Source: Halobaculum gomorrense (lineage in GTDB: Archaea; Halobacteriota; Halobacteria; Halobacteriales; Haloferacaceae). Taken from it: DNA of 64,000 nt. Below, in pieces: positions 8,406 through 16,479 of this stretch. The notes below the pieces were generated by a model, which was given only the letters and a program-made list of their open reading frames with translations, ran no database searches and had not been told where the DNA came from. A program made the position numbers and the translations under genes. The stretch lies in the NCBI RefSeq assembly GCF_900129775.1, contig NZ_FQWV01000010.1:1-64000 (forward strand), written 5' to 3'. The stretch's first letter is position 1. Every line of letters starts with the position of its first letter.

Positions 8406-8566
8406 ACCGGCGACTGTGGCGCGGCGCCCCTGTGCGTTGCGGTCCGGCAGCGCCGGCGTCACCCGCCGTGGCGACGCGACTTCGCGCGCTACCTGGTGCG
8501 GAGCGGGCGACGAGCCCGCCGTCTCTGAGAAGATGTTAAGTGACAGGCTGCGAAGGACGGACCGTC

Positions 8567-8947
8567 ATGCCATCCGACACCACGCCCGTGACCGACCTCG
8601 CGAGCAAGGAGGTGTTCACGGCGGACGGCGCGCGCGTCGGCCGCGTGATCGACGTGCTCGTCGACCTGGAGGCGGACGTCCCCGTCGCGCTCGCGCTGTC
8701 GGACGTCGACGAGGGAACCGTCGGCGGCCTGCCGAACGGCGCCGCGGGCGTGCGAGTCCCGTTTCGACTCGTGCGCGGCGTCGGCGACGTGATCGTCCTC
8801 CGCAGCGCCGCCCACGAGGCCGCGCTCCCGCTGCCCGGCGGTCGCGGCGGCTCCGGGACCGGCGGTGCCGACGGGTCCACGTCGGCCGACGGGGACGCAC
8901 CGACCGCCGGCGGGAGCGCGTCGACGGGCGACGACCCGATCGTCTGA
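8567..8947 (+). CDS. PRC-barrel domain protein
   Basis: A 126-residue protein. Residues 5-85 form a PRC-barrel: TDLASKEVFTADGARVGRV followed by a VPFRLVRGVGDVIVLR strand. In archaea such proteins occur as small stand-alone barrels and in photosynthesis, RNA-processing and cell-division proteins; the role here is unknown. The tail from about residue 95 is Gly/Ser/Asp-rich. The start ATG 8567 was chosen to match the barrel's usual beginning. It precedes surE on the same strand by 39 bp. Confidence 0.82.
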   Translation: MPSDTTPVTDLASKEVFTADGARVGRVIDVLVDLEADVPVALALSDVDEGTVGGLPNGAAGVRVPFRLVRGVGDVIVLRSAAHEAALPLPGGRGGSGTGGADGSTSADGDAPTAGGSASTGDDPIV

Positions 8948-8986
8948 GGCGGCGTTCTTTTGTCGGCGCCGACCGACCCGTCGACA

Positions 8987-9811
8987 ATGAGCGCCAGCGA
9001 CGCCCCGCAGTTCCTCCTGACGAACGACGACGGCATCGAGAGTCCCGGATTTCGCGCGCTGTACGACGCACTCTCGGAGATCGGCGAGGTCGTCGCGGTC
9101 GCGCCCGCCGACGACCAGTCGGCCGTCGGTCGCAAGCTCTCAAGGCGCGTCGAGGTCCGCGAGCACGATCTGGGGTACGCCATCGCGGGCACGCCGGCCG
9201 ACTGCGCCGTCGCCGGGCTGGAATCGCTGTGTCCGGACGCGGACATGGTCGTCGCCGGCTGCAACAAGGGGGCCAACATCGGCGCGTACGTGCTCGGACG
9301 CTCAGGGACCGTCTCGGCGGCCGTCGAGGCGGCGTTCTTCGGCGTGCCCGCGATGGCCGTCTCGCTGTACGTCCCCGGCGGCAGCGGCGACGACTGGCGC
9401 CGGAAGGCGTCGAGCGTCGACGACTACCGCGGTGCCGCGGCCGCCACCCGCTACCTCGCCGAGCGCGCGACCGACGCCGGCGTCTTCGCCGAGGCCGACT
9501 ACCTGAACGTGAACGCGCCGTGGACCCCCGGGGGGCGCGCGACGCGGATGGAGGTCACGCGGCCGTCGACGCTGTACGACATGACCGCCGAGCGCGACGG
9601 CGACCACGTGGAGCTGATCGACCGCACCTGGGACCGGATGGAGACGGGCGAAATCCCCGACCCGGTTGGCACCGACCGCCGCGCGGTCGTCGAGGGTCGG
9701 ATCTCGGTGTCACCGCTGACGGCGCCGCACACGACGCGCCACCACGAGGCGCTCGACGGACTCGCGGACGACTACGACCCCGAGGCCGTCGCCCGCGCGA
9801 GTGACGACTGA
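8987..9811 (+). CDS. surE: 5'-nucleotidase SurE
   Basis: A 274-residue metal-dependent nucleotidase/phosphatase that removes phosphate from nucleoside 5'/3'-monophosphates. The metal site LLTNDDGIESPGF is at residues 9-21, the conserved Ser lies in DDQSAVG (about 48), GTPADC is at about 68-73 and the GCNKGANIG metal/substrate loop at about 88. The family usually has SGIN.G where GCNKG is seen; this form is common in haloarchaea. The ATG at 8987 replaces a longer reading that begins 27 bp upstream. It is in line with the PRC-barrel gene and may be cotranscribed. Confidence 0.92.
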   Translation: MSASDAPQFLLTNDDGIESPGFRALYDALSEIGEVVAVAPADDQSAVGRKLSRRVEVREHDLGYAIAGTPADCAVAGLESLCPDADMVVAGCNKGANIGAYVLGRSGTVSAAVEAAFFGVPAMAVSLYVPGGSGDDWRRKASSVDDYRGAAAATRYLAERATDAGVFAEADYLNVNAPWTPGGRATRMEVTRPSTLYDMTAERDGDHVELIDRTWDRMETGEIPDPVGTDRRAVVEGRISVSPLTAPHTTRHHEALDGLADDYDPEAVARASDD

Positions 9812-9889
9812 CCACTCGCTTGGCCGGCGCGCGGTCCACCGCGCGTCTTCGCCCGATCCGAGCCGGCTTCGTTGCCCGGGATATACACG

Positions 9890-9895
9890 TTTATA
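9890..9895 (+). promoter_or_regulatory. TATA box of the 42-residue membrane peptide gene
   Basis: TTTATA lies 25 bp upstream of the ATG at 9920, inside an AT-rich island (ATATACACGTTTATAC) in otherwise GC-rich DNA. It supports the small gene being real. Confidence 0.6.
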
Positions 9896-9919
9896 CGGCG
9901 TTCGGTCCCACTCCCGCGC

Positions 9920-10048
9920 ATGAATCCGCTGTCGCTCGCCGCCGAGTCCGGCTCAGCAGTCGCGCTCCCGACGACGCTCACCGCGTCGGTCGTCCTCGTC
10001 GTCAGCATCGCCCTCGTCGTCGCCTGGCTCGTCTACCTCTACCGCTGA
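9920..10048 (+). CDS. Small single-span membrane protein, 42 residues
   Basis: This open frame encodes MNPLSLAAESGSAVALP, then a hydrophobic stretch of about 22 residues rich in Val, Leu and Ile, ending WLVYLYR. It is predicted to be a single transmembrane helix with the N-terminus outside and a short basic end inside. A TATA box sits at leaderless distance and codon use is typical of the genome. Similar tiny one-helix proteins are frequent in haloarchaea but have no assigned function. I do not recognise a named family. Confidence 0.65.
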   Translation: MNPLSLAAESGSAVALPTTLTASVVLVVSIALVVAWLVYLYR

Positions 10049-10120
10049 GGGGCGCGGCCGCGCGGCGGTGCGGCGGCCCCGGTCCCGGCCCCGGCGAGTC
10101 TCTGGGTCGTCGGCTCGCGG

Positions 10121-10831
10121 TCAGTCCTCCGCCGACGCTCCCGACTCCGCCGGCTCGACGCGGTCGCGGAACCAGTCGGCGGCGTCCTCGACGGCGGCCT
10201 CGTCGGTGCCCGTGAACTTCACGCGAACCCCGTCGCCGGGGTACGAACCGACGGCCACGTCGTAGCGCTCGCGGACCGCCGCGAGGCGGTCGAGCAGGCG
10301 CGACTCGGGCTCGGGCGTCTCGACGACCGCGGTGTGCGGCTCCTCGCCGACGAACTCGTCGGCCACCGACGCGAACATCGCCCGCATCTCGGCCGGAACG
10401 CCCGGGAACACGTACACGGAGTCGATCACGCAGCCCGGAGCGACACCCACCTCGTTGTGGATCGCGCGTGCTCCGGCCGGGAGGTGTGTGGTCCCCTCGG
10501 TGAGGTCGTCGGCCGCGTAGCCGCCGTGCTCGGTGAGGGACGCGAGCGCCTCGTCGTGGGGCGTCACCTCGACGCCGACAGCCGCGGCGACGCCGTCCAT
10601 CGTCACGTCGTCGTGGGTCGGCCCAACGCCGCCGGTGACGATCACGGCGTCGTAGGCGTCGCGGTACTCCCCGACCACGGCCGCGATGTCGTCGACGCAG
10701 TCGGGAACGGTCGTCACGCGCTCGACGGCGACGCCGCGGCCCGTCAGCTGCTCGGCGAGCCACGAGGCGTTGGTGTTTACCGTGTCGCCGGCGAGGAGTT
10801 CGTCGCCGACGGTGACGAGTGCGGTCTGCAT
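10121..10831 (-). CDS. CinA-like molybdopterin-binding domain protein
   Basis: A 236-residue protein corresponding to the N-terminal COG1058 domain of CinA (MoaB/Mog-like fold). Visible motifs are TVGDELLAGDTVNTNASWLA at the start, VIVTGGVGPTHDD (about residue 63) and FPGVPAEM (about 148). In bacteria this domain has ADP-ribose/CoA pyrophosphatase activity, and the separate C-terminal domain is NMN deamidase; that C-terminal domain is missing here, as is usual in archaea. The start ATG at 10831 gives the canonical N-terminus. It lies downstream of the GlpA-like gene on the same strand but with a 105-bp gap, so linkage to glycerol metabolism is not implied. Confidence 0.85.
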   Translation of the reverse strand: MQTALVTVGDELLAGDTVNTNASWLAEQLTGRGVAVERVTTVPDCVDDIAAVVGEYRDAYDAVIVTGGVGPTHDDVTMDGVAAAVGVEVTPHDEALASLTEHGGYAADDLTEGTTHLPAGARAIHNEVGVAPGCVIDSVYVFPGVPAEMRAMFASVADEFVGEEPHTAVVETPEPESRLLDRLAAVRERYDVAVGSYPGDGVRVKFTGTDEAAVEDAADWFRDRVEPAESGASAED

Positions 10832-10935
10832 GGGGGGAAGCAAGGAGGGTCGCCGGCTTAACTCCCGTGGGGTCCGATGGAACTCGCTCGCCGACCGAAC
10901 GCGGCGCCGCCCACGCGGTCGGCGGCCGCGACCGC

Positions 10936-12210
10936 TCACTCCTCGAGGGCCACGCCTCCGACGATGTCCGCGTCGGCGGGCGACCGGGCGTCGAACGCCG
11001 TGACGAGCCGGTCCAAGCGCTCGGGGTCGTCCGCGGCCTCCAGCGGCGTCTCCCCCGTCCGTCCGTCGCCGTCGACGCCGAGGCGGTCGCAGACGCGGTC
11101 GGCCACCGTCTCGGCCATCACGCGGTGGGTCGTCAGCTTTCCGCCGACGATGGAGTAGAAGCCGGCGACGCCGTCGGCCCCGTGGTCCAGCAGGGTGAAC
11201 TCCCGGGAGATGCCCCGCGCCTCGCCCGTGCCCGGTTCGTCGGCCGTCGCCGCCGCCCGCCGCCGCTCGCCGGGGGCGTACAGCGGGCGCACGCCCCAGT
11301 AGTCGTCGAGGACGACCGCGTCCCGGAAGGCGGGCACCATCGCCGCGCACTCCTCGATGACTCGCTGCACCTCCTCGTCGCCGCGCTCGTACTCGTCGGG
11401 GTCGTCTACGACGACGCTTGTCGTCCCGAGCACGGTCCGGCCCGCGTGCGGTACCGCGATGTCGCCGTCCGAGGGGGACCGGGCGCGGTTGAGCACCGGT
11501 CCGACGCCGTCGTAGTCGACGCCGACCATCACCCCCTTCGTCGGCTGCATCGGCACGTTGACGCCCGCGAGCGCCGCACAGCCTTCGGCCCACGCGCCCG
11601 CGGCATTGACGACGACATCGGCGTCGACGTGCTCGCCGTCGACGGTCGCGCCCGTCACCGCGCCGTCCGAGACGCGGATGTCGGTCACCGGGGAGTGTGT
11701 CCGGATCGTCGCTCCGTGTCCGCGAGCGTCGGCGGCGAGCGCCGCCACCAGCCGCGAAGGGTAGATGACGCCGTCGGGAACGCGCATCGCCCGCGAGACG
11801 TCCGCCGAGAGGCCGGAAACCGCCTGGCGGGCGGCCGCGACCGGCACCTCCTCGGCGTCGATACCGACTTCGCGGCAGGCATCGCGCTTGCGCTCGAAGT
11901 AGTCGTCGTCGTCGCCCTCCAGCGAGACAAACAGACCGCCGGTGTCGGCGACGCACGCGCCCGCGATGTCGCGCAGCAGCTCGTTCTCCTCGATGCACTC
12001 GGCGGCCCCCGTCGGGTCCGACTCGGCGTAGCGCGCGCCCGAGTGGAGCACGCCGTGCGAGCGGCCCGTCGCCCCCGCCGACAGCCCCCCACGCTCGGCG
12101 AGCGTCACCGCGACGCCGCGCATCGCCAGGTCGCGTACGACGCCGGCGCCGGTCGCGCCGCCGCCGATCACCAGTACCTCCGGTTTGCCTCCGCCGTCGG
12201 ATCGGTTCAC
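10936..12210 (-). CDS. Short GlpA-like FAD-dependent glycerol-3-phosphate dehydrogenase paralogue
   Basis: A 424-residue FAD oxidoreductase of the glycerol-3-phosphate dehydrogenase (GlpA/GlpD) family. Seen: the FAD-binding VLVIGGGATGAGVVRDLA at residues 12-29, GATGRSHGVLHSGARYA with the conserved substrate-pocket residues (about 45-65), GGLFVSLEG and [10 protein letters not shown] (about 300). The C-terminal [2Fe-2S]/BFD and tail domains present in the 598-residue GlpA at 16551 are absent, so electrons cannot pass the same way. It may be a soluble or differently partnered paralogue, or an oxidase-type enzyme. It lies 169 bp downstream of the glpK operon on the same strand and may be read with it. 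Confidence 0.8.
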   Translation of the reverse strand: MNRSDGGGKPEVLVIGGGATGAGVVRDLAMRGVAVTLAERGGLSAGATGRSHGVLHSGARYAESDPTGAAECIEENELLRDIAGACVADTGGLFVSLEGDDDDYFERKRDACREVGIDAEEVPVAAARQAVSGLSADVSRAMRVPDGVIYPSRLVAALAADARGHGATIRTHSPVTDIRVSDGAVTGATVDGEHVDADVVVNAAGAWAEGCAALAGVNVPMQPTKGVMVGVDYDGVGPVLNRARSPSDGDIAVPHAGRTVLGTTSVVVDDPDEYERGDEEVQRVIEECAAMVPAFRDAVVLDDYWGVRPLYAPGERRRAAATADEPGTGEARGISREFTLLDHGADGVAGFYSIVGGKLTTHRVMAETVADRVCDRLGVDGDGRTGETPLEAADDPERLDRLVTAFDARSPADADIVGGVALEE

Positions 12211-12379
12211 ACCGCAGTTACGACTCGCCTCGGTTGAGGCTATCGGCGTCGGTCGCGCCCCGGCGCGACCGCTCGTCGGCGGCGTTCGAAAGAATCACCG
12301 CTCGCGGGCGGCGACCGGCGCGCCCGGGTGGCGCCCACGTCGCCGCGTTCACGGCCTCACGGCCGTTGCGGTCCCGTGC

Positions 12380-13456
12380 TCAGAGGTAGCCCGCGTTGGG
12401 GAGGATCCCCAGCGCCGAGAGGATCACGAGGACCAGCATGGCGATGGCGATGGCCATCGCGGGCGGGTCGACGTGGGTCCCCGAGTGGGCGTACAGGAGC
12501 CGCTGGGTCACCTCGCCCAGCAGGCCGCTGACGACGCCGAAGACGCCCGCAGCAAGCAGTGCGACGACGCCCCCGGCCATCGGGTCGACGACGACTGCGC
12601 CGACGGCCCCGATGAGGGTGATGTGGTGCGTGACGGGGATCTTCTCGACGCCGAGCTGGAGAAACAGCAGGCTGATCGCCGAGATGGCGTACCCGAGGAA
12701 GATGCTCCCGGTCTGAAGCCAGATGTATCCCCCGAGGATCCCGCCGACGAGGCCGATCGTCGCGACGCCAGCCCACTCGTACTGGTGGGGGAGCCACGGC
12801 TCGGTCGCGAGCCGGTCGGGGTACAGCCCGCCGGGGTAGCCGCCGTCGGTCTCCGTCCGCTGTTTCCCGTCCTCGAACGGCGACATGTCGAGCAGGCTGC
12901 TCCCGGCCGCCTTCCCGAAGAGCGGGTAGCCGAACGCGAGGCGCGCGATCAGCGCCGTGAGCACGACCGACAGCGCGATCGTGTCGGTCGGCGTGCCGAT
13001 CGCGGCGCCGACCTGGTTGATCAACATCCCGAGGACGCCGAAGACGGCGCCGACCGCGAGGATGTCCGGCTGCGTGCCGAACGCGTACGTGATGTCCTTC
13101 CCGAAGTGGTACTCGGCGCCGTCCTCGGCGAACTCCGGGTACTTCTGGCCCGCGTACGCGGAGGCGGCGACGCCGCCCGCGAAGGCGATGTGCGGTCCGG
13201 TGACCGCGCCGAAGCCGATCACGCCGGTCACGCCGGCGGCGAGTTCACCGGCGTTGACGCCCGGAAGCGTCCCGATCTCGCGCTGGAGGATCGCCAGTCC
13301 CTCACCGAGGAAGACGACGAACCCCGTGAAGATGAACGCCGGCAGCGCGCCGATCGCGGCGCCGAACGCGCCGCCCGCCAGCGCCGTAATGAGCAGCAGC
13401 AGGAACGGCTCCCACTCCATCCCGATCAGGGGAACCTGAAGCAGTAGATCGTACAT
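12380..13456 (-). CDS. Multispanning membrane protein, candidate glycerol facilitator (haloarchaeal GlpX-like)
   Basis: A 358-residue protein with about eight to ten hydrophobic segments and Gly-rich helices (TALAGGAFGAAIGALPAF, GVTGVIGFGAVTGPHIAFAGG, AGGVVALLAAGVFGVVSGLLG). It has no aquaporin NPA motif. The gene starts 3 bp downstream of the glpK stop, so it is in the glpK operon. From memory, Haloferax volcanii has a homologously placed gene after glpK, named glpX and proposed as a glycerol facilitator; that transport role is inferred, not shown by sequence. This GlpX is unrelated to bacterial GlpX fructose-bisphosphatase. Confidence 0.75.
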   Translation of the reverse strand: MYDLLLQVPLIGMEWEPFLLLLITALAGGAFGAAIGALPAFIFTGFVVFLGEGLAILQREIGTLPGVNAGELAAGVTGVIGFGAVTGPHIAFAGGVAASAYAGQKYPEFAEDGAEYHFGKDITYAFGTQPDILAVGAVFGVLGMLINQVGAAIGTPTDTIALSVVLTALIARLAFGYPLFGKAAGSSLLDMSPFEDGKQRTETDGGYPGGLYPDRLATEPWLPHQYEWAGVATIGLVGGILGGYIWLQTGSIFLGYAISAISLLFLQLGVEKIPVTHHITLIGAVGAVVVDPMAGGVVALLAAGVFGVVSGLLGEVTQRLLYAHSGTHVDPPAMAIAIAMLVLVILSALGILPNAGYL

Positions 13457-13459
13457 GGA

Positions 13460-14992
13460 TTACTCCTCCGTGGCCCAGTTCAGCGAGCGTTCGACGGCGT
13501 CGTCCCACCGGTCGTACATCGCATCCGCGCCCGACGCGTCCATTTCGGGGGCGAACTCCCGGTCGACCTGCCAGTTCTCGCGCAGGTCGTCGACGGAGTC
13601 CCAGTAGCCGACCGCGAGGCCGGCCGCGTACGCGGAGCCGAGCGCGGTCGTCTCGTCGACCTCCGGGCGGGCGATCTCCGTCTGGATGATGTCGGACTGG
13701 AGCTGACACAGGAAGTTGTTCTTGACCGCGCCGCCGTCGACGCGCAGCGAGGTCGTCTCCACGCCGGAGTCGGCCTCCATCGCCTCGGCCACGTCGCGCG
13801 TCTGGTAGGCGATCGCCTCCAGCGTCGCCCTGACGATGTGCCCCTTTCGCGTCCCCCGAGTCATGCCGACGATCGTCCCGCGGGCGCGACCGTCCCAGTG
13901 CGGGGCGCCGAGGCCGGTGAACGCCGGCACCATGTAGACGCCGTCAGTGGAGTCGACCGACCGCGCCAACTCGGCCGTCTGTGCGGCGTTGTTGATCAGA
14001 TCGACGTCCTCCAGCCACTCGATCGCGGCGCCGGTGACGAAGATCGACCCCTCCAGCGCGTACTGGACGGGCTCGCCCGACAGCTGGAAGCCGATCGTCG
14101 TGAGGAGGCCGTGGTCGGACTCGACGGCCTCGTTGCCCGTGTTCATCAGATAAAACGACCCCGTGCCGTACGTGTTCTTCGCGTCGCCTTTGTCGAAGCA
14201 GGTCTGGCCGAACATCGCCGCCTGCTGGTCCCCGAGCGCCCCCGCTACGGGCACCGCTTCGCCGAGGAAGCCGTCCGGATCAGTGTGCCCGTAGAACGCC
14301 TCGTCCGACGAGGGCCGCACCTCCGGTACCATCTCTTCGGGCACGTCGAACTCCTCGAGTAGCTCGTCGTCCCACTCCATCTCGCGGATGTTGTACAGCA
14401 TCGTCCGCGAGGCGTTCGAGACGTCCGTGATGTGGTTGCCCGTGAGGTTGTAGATCAACCAACTGTCGATCGTCCCCATCAGGAGCTCGCCGTTCTCCGC
14501 GCGGTCGCGGACGTCCTCGCCGCGGGACGCCTGCAGCTTCAGCGGCTCCGCGTTGTCGAGGATCCACTCGGTCTTCGTGGCCGAGAAGTACGCGTCGCAC
14601 TCCAGGCCGGTCTTCCCGCGGATCCACTCGACCTTGTCCGCCGCCTGCAGTTCCTCGACCCGGTCGGTCGTCCGGCGATCCTGCCAGACGAGCGCGTTGT
14701 GGACGGGCTTGCCGGTCTCGGCGTCCCACACCACTGTCGTCTCGCGCTGGTTCGTGATTCCGAGCGCCTCCAACTGGGTCGCCTCGAGGTCCGCCTCCGC
14801 GAGTCCCGCCGTGACCACCTCCTGGGTGTTCTGCCAGATCTCCATGGGGTCGTGTTCGACCCACCCTGGCTCGGGGTAGATCTGCTCGTGTTTCTGGTAC
14901 GCGTTGGCGACCACCTGCCCGCCGTGGTCGAACACCATGAACCGCGTTCCGGTCGTTCCTTGGTCGATCGCGCCGACGTACGTGTCTTCCAT
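13460..14992 (-). CDS. glpK: Glycerol kinase
   Basis: Phosphorylates glycerol to sn-glycerol-3-phosphate with ATP, the entry step of haloarchaeal glycerol catabolism. The 510-residue FGGY-family protein has the phosphate-1 motif GAIDQGTTGTRFMVFD (residues 7-22), NQRETTVVWD (about 82), VWQDRRT, GTIDSWLIYNLTG (about 165), GDQQAAMFGQ (about 250) and LRVDGGAVKNNFL in the C-terminal ATP lobe (about 405). Length matches bacterial GlpK. The ATG at 14992 is followed by the family's N-terminus (METYVGAIDQGTT-like); a frame open 108 bp further upstream has no homology. It leads an operon with the membrane protein at 12380. The promoter carries a TATA box near 15058-15067. Confidence 0.95.
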   Translation of the reverse strand: MEDTYVGAIDQGTTGTRFMVFDHGGQVVANAYQKHEQIYPEPGWVEHDPMEIWQNTQEVVTAGLAEADLEATQLEALGITNQRETTVVWDAETGKPVHNALVWQDRRTTDRVEELQAADKVEWIRGKTGLECDAYFSATKTEWILDNAEPLKLQASRGEDVRDRAENGELLMGTIDSWLIYNLTGNHITDVSNASRTMLYNIREMEWDDELLEEFDVPEEMVPEVRPSSDEAFYGHTDPDGFLGEAVPVAGALGDQQAAMFGQTCFDKGDAKNTYGTGSFYLMNTGNEAVESDHGLLTTIGFQLSGEPVQYALEGSIFVTGAAIEWLEDVDLINNAAQTAELARSVDSTDGVYMVPAFTGLGAPHWDGRARGTIVGMTRGTRKGHIVRATLEAIAYQTRDVAEAMEADSGVETTSLRVDGGAVKNNFLCQLQSDIIQTEIARPEVDETTALGSAYAAGLAVGYWDSVDDLRENWQVDREFAPEMDASGADAMYDRWDDAVERSLNWATEE

Positions 14993-15049
14993 TCGTATGT
15001 CCTCCGTGCCGGGTCTCGCGCCAGCGAGATCCCCTGGGTACATCCAACA

Positions 15050-15080
15050 TAGTGAACTATTATAAACGTTACTAACGCAT
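15050..15080 (-). promoter_or_regulatory. glpK promoter with TATA box and imperfect inverted repeat
   Basis: On the minus strand the region reads GTTAGTAAC, then TTTATAATA (TATA box, about 15059-15067), then GTTCACTA. TAGTGAAC (15050-15057, plus strand) and GTTACTA (15068-15074) form an imperfect inverted repeat around the TATA box, a good place for a repressor. GTTCACTA also occurs upstream of glpA. From the TATA box, transcription should start near 15035, giving a leader of roughly 40 bases. Confidence 0.5.
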
Positions 15081-15224
15081 GGGGTACCTACAGTAAACAA
15101 TGGATCGACCGCATCCGATCACCGCCGTCCGCCCGGCGTCCGTGGGGCGAGAACACCCCCGAGCCGGCCGTTCGGAAACCGGGCCGAGTAAAACCCCCGC
15201 CCCCGTAGGCGGCGTACCGACCGC

Positions 15225-15251
15225 GTCGGGCCGGCAACCGCGTGGCCCGAC
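15225..15251 (+). promoter_or_regulatory. 8-bp perfect inverted repeat before the Cdc6-like gene
   Basis: GTCGGGCC (15225-15232) and GGCCCGAC (15244-15251) are separated by 11 bp and end 11 bp before the start codon at 15263. It could be an operator or a stem-loop in the leader masking the start. In GC-rich DNA a stem of this size is not rare, so the functional reading is weak. Confidence 0.35.
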
Positions 15252-15262
15252 ACACACGAGCC

Positions 15263-16447
15263 ATGGACATCGAGGACCGAATCGCACGTCGTCAGCGCAC
15301 CGGTGAGCGCCACCGCCTCGTTCTCGATGAGGACGCGTTGAGCCCGGTGTGGCACCCGGAGGAGCCGATCGGTCGTGGGCCGCTGATCGAGCGCCTGCTC
15401 GACTACTTCGACCCGGTGTTCGACGGGCGCGCGCCGCCGAACGGCTACCTGTACGGGCCGGGCGGAACGGGCAAGTCGGCCGTGACCGTGTCGCTCGTCG
15501 ACCGGCTCGCGGAGGTGCTCTCCTCGACGGGGGACGCGCTGTACACGACCACCCGCGGGGCCAGCGCTCCCGGCGTCTCGTTCGTCCGCGTGGATCTCCG
15601 GACAGCCGACTCGGCGTTCGAGTTCTCCCACGCGGTGCTGGACGCGCTGACGGCCGAGTCCGTCCCGCGTCGCGGCGTCGGCGCCGACGAACTCCACGAG
15701 CGCCTGGAGCGGCACGTGCGCGGGGCCGGCCCGGTCGTGGTCGTCGCCGACCACATGGGTGAGCCCGAGACCGTGGACGTGCCGACGGTGGCGAGGCGGC
15801 TGGGGGCCGTCGAGGGGACCTTCGCCTGGCTCGCCGTCGGCCGCGCCGACCCGGACGAGGTGGGCGTGCCCGACGACGCGGCGACCATCGAGGTGGAGCC
15901 CTACTCGCGCGCGACGCTCACCGACCTCGTCGCGGCCCGCGCGGACGCCGGCCTCGGACAGGGCGCGCTGGCGCACCGGTCCGTCCGGGGGCTCGCAGAG
16001 TGGGCCGAGGGCGACGCCGGCGTCGCGCTGTCGGCGCTCCTGGGGGCGGTGGAGGCGGCGTCCACCGACGGCGACGCCGGCACCACCCTCGACGAGGAGA
16101 CCGTCGAGGCCGGGATGGCGGCCGTGCCGTGGCCGTGCGTCCCCCTCGGGCGCGTGCTCGCACTCCCGACGAACCGGGTGCGGGCGCTGGCGTGCCTGGT
16201 CGAGCTCAACCCGGCCGACCGCGCGCCCGTGAGCGACTGTGCCGCCCGGATCGCCGACCGCGTCGACCTGACGACCTCGACGGTGGAGCGGTTCCTCTAC
16301 GAACTCGCGGAGGCCGGAATCGTCGAGCGCGTCCGCCTCGACGGCGTCGACGGGCCCGGACGGCCGCCGAGCCGCGTGGACCCGCGGTTCCCGACGCTGG
16401 CGTTCCGGCGGCTCGTCCGGCGCCGCGTGGACGAGGTCGCCGTCTGA
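15263..16447 (+). CDS. Cdc6/Orc1-like AAA ATPase with winged-helix domain
   Basis: A 394-residue protein laid out like archaeal Orc1/Cdc6: an N-terminal basic segment (RIARRQRTGERHRLV), an AAA domain with Walker A GPGGTGKSA (about residues 70-78), a lid region, and a C-terminal winged helix (about 315-394; LTTSTVERFLYELAEAGIVERV reads as a recognition helix). The Walker B strand VVVVADHMGEP has His where the catalytic Glu is expected, and the sensor-1 Asn is not obvious, so ATP hydrolysis may be impaired. It sits between divergent glpK and glpABC, 103 bp ahead of glpA. No origin-type repeat cluster is seen nearby. A role as a local regulator is inference; Cdc6-type paralogues of unknown function are common in haloarchaea. 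Confidence 0.75.
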   Translation: MDIEDRIARRQRTGERHRLVLDEDALSPVWHPEEPIGRGPLIERLLDYFDPVFDGRAPPNGYLYGPGGTGKSAVTVSLVDRLAEVLSSTGDALYTTTRGASAPGVSFVRVDLRTADSAFEFSHAVLDALTAESVPRRGVGADELHERLERHVRGAGPVVVVADHMGEPETVDVPTVARRLGAVEGTFAWLAVGRADPDEVGVPDDAATIEVEPYSRATLTDLVAARADAGLGQGALAHRSVRGLAEWAEGDAGVALSALLGAVEAASTDGDAGTTLDEETVEAGMAAVPWPCVPLGRVLALPTNRVRALACLVELNPADRAPVSDCAARIADRVDLTTSTVERFLYELAEAGIVERVRLDGVDGPGRPPSRVDPRFPTLAFRRLVRRRVDEVAV

Positions 16448-16479
16448 CGGCGGCCGGACCTTTCGACCCGACATTATCT

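Noticed and set aside
14993-15100. 36-codon N-terminal extension of glycerol kinase
   Set aside because: It would place the promoter TATA box inside the coding region, and the glycerol kinase N-terminus starts with the ATG at 14992.
15263-16447. Replication origin at the Cdc6-like gene
   Set aside because: No long AT-rich unwinding element or repeated origin-recognition boxes were seen on either side; the flanking inverted repeats are single and short.
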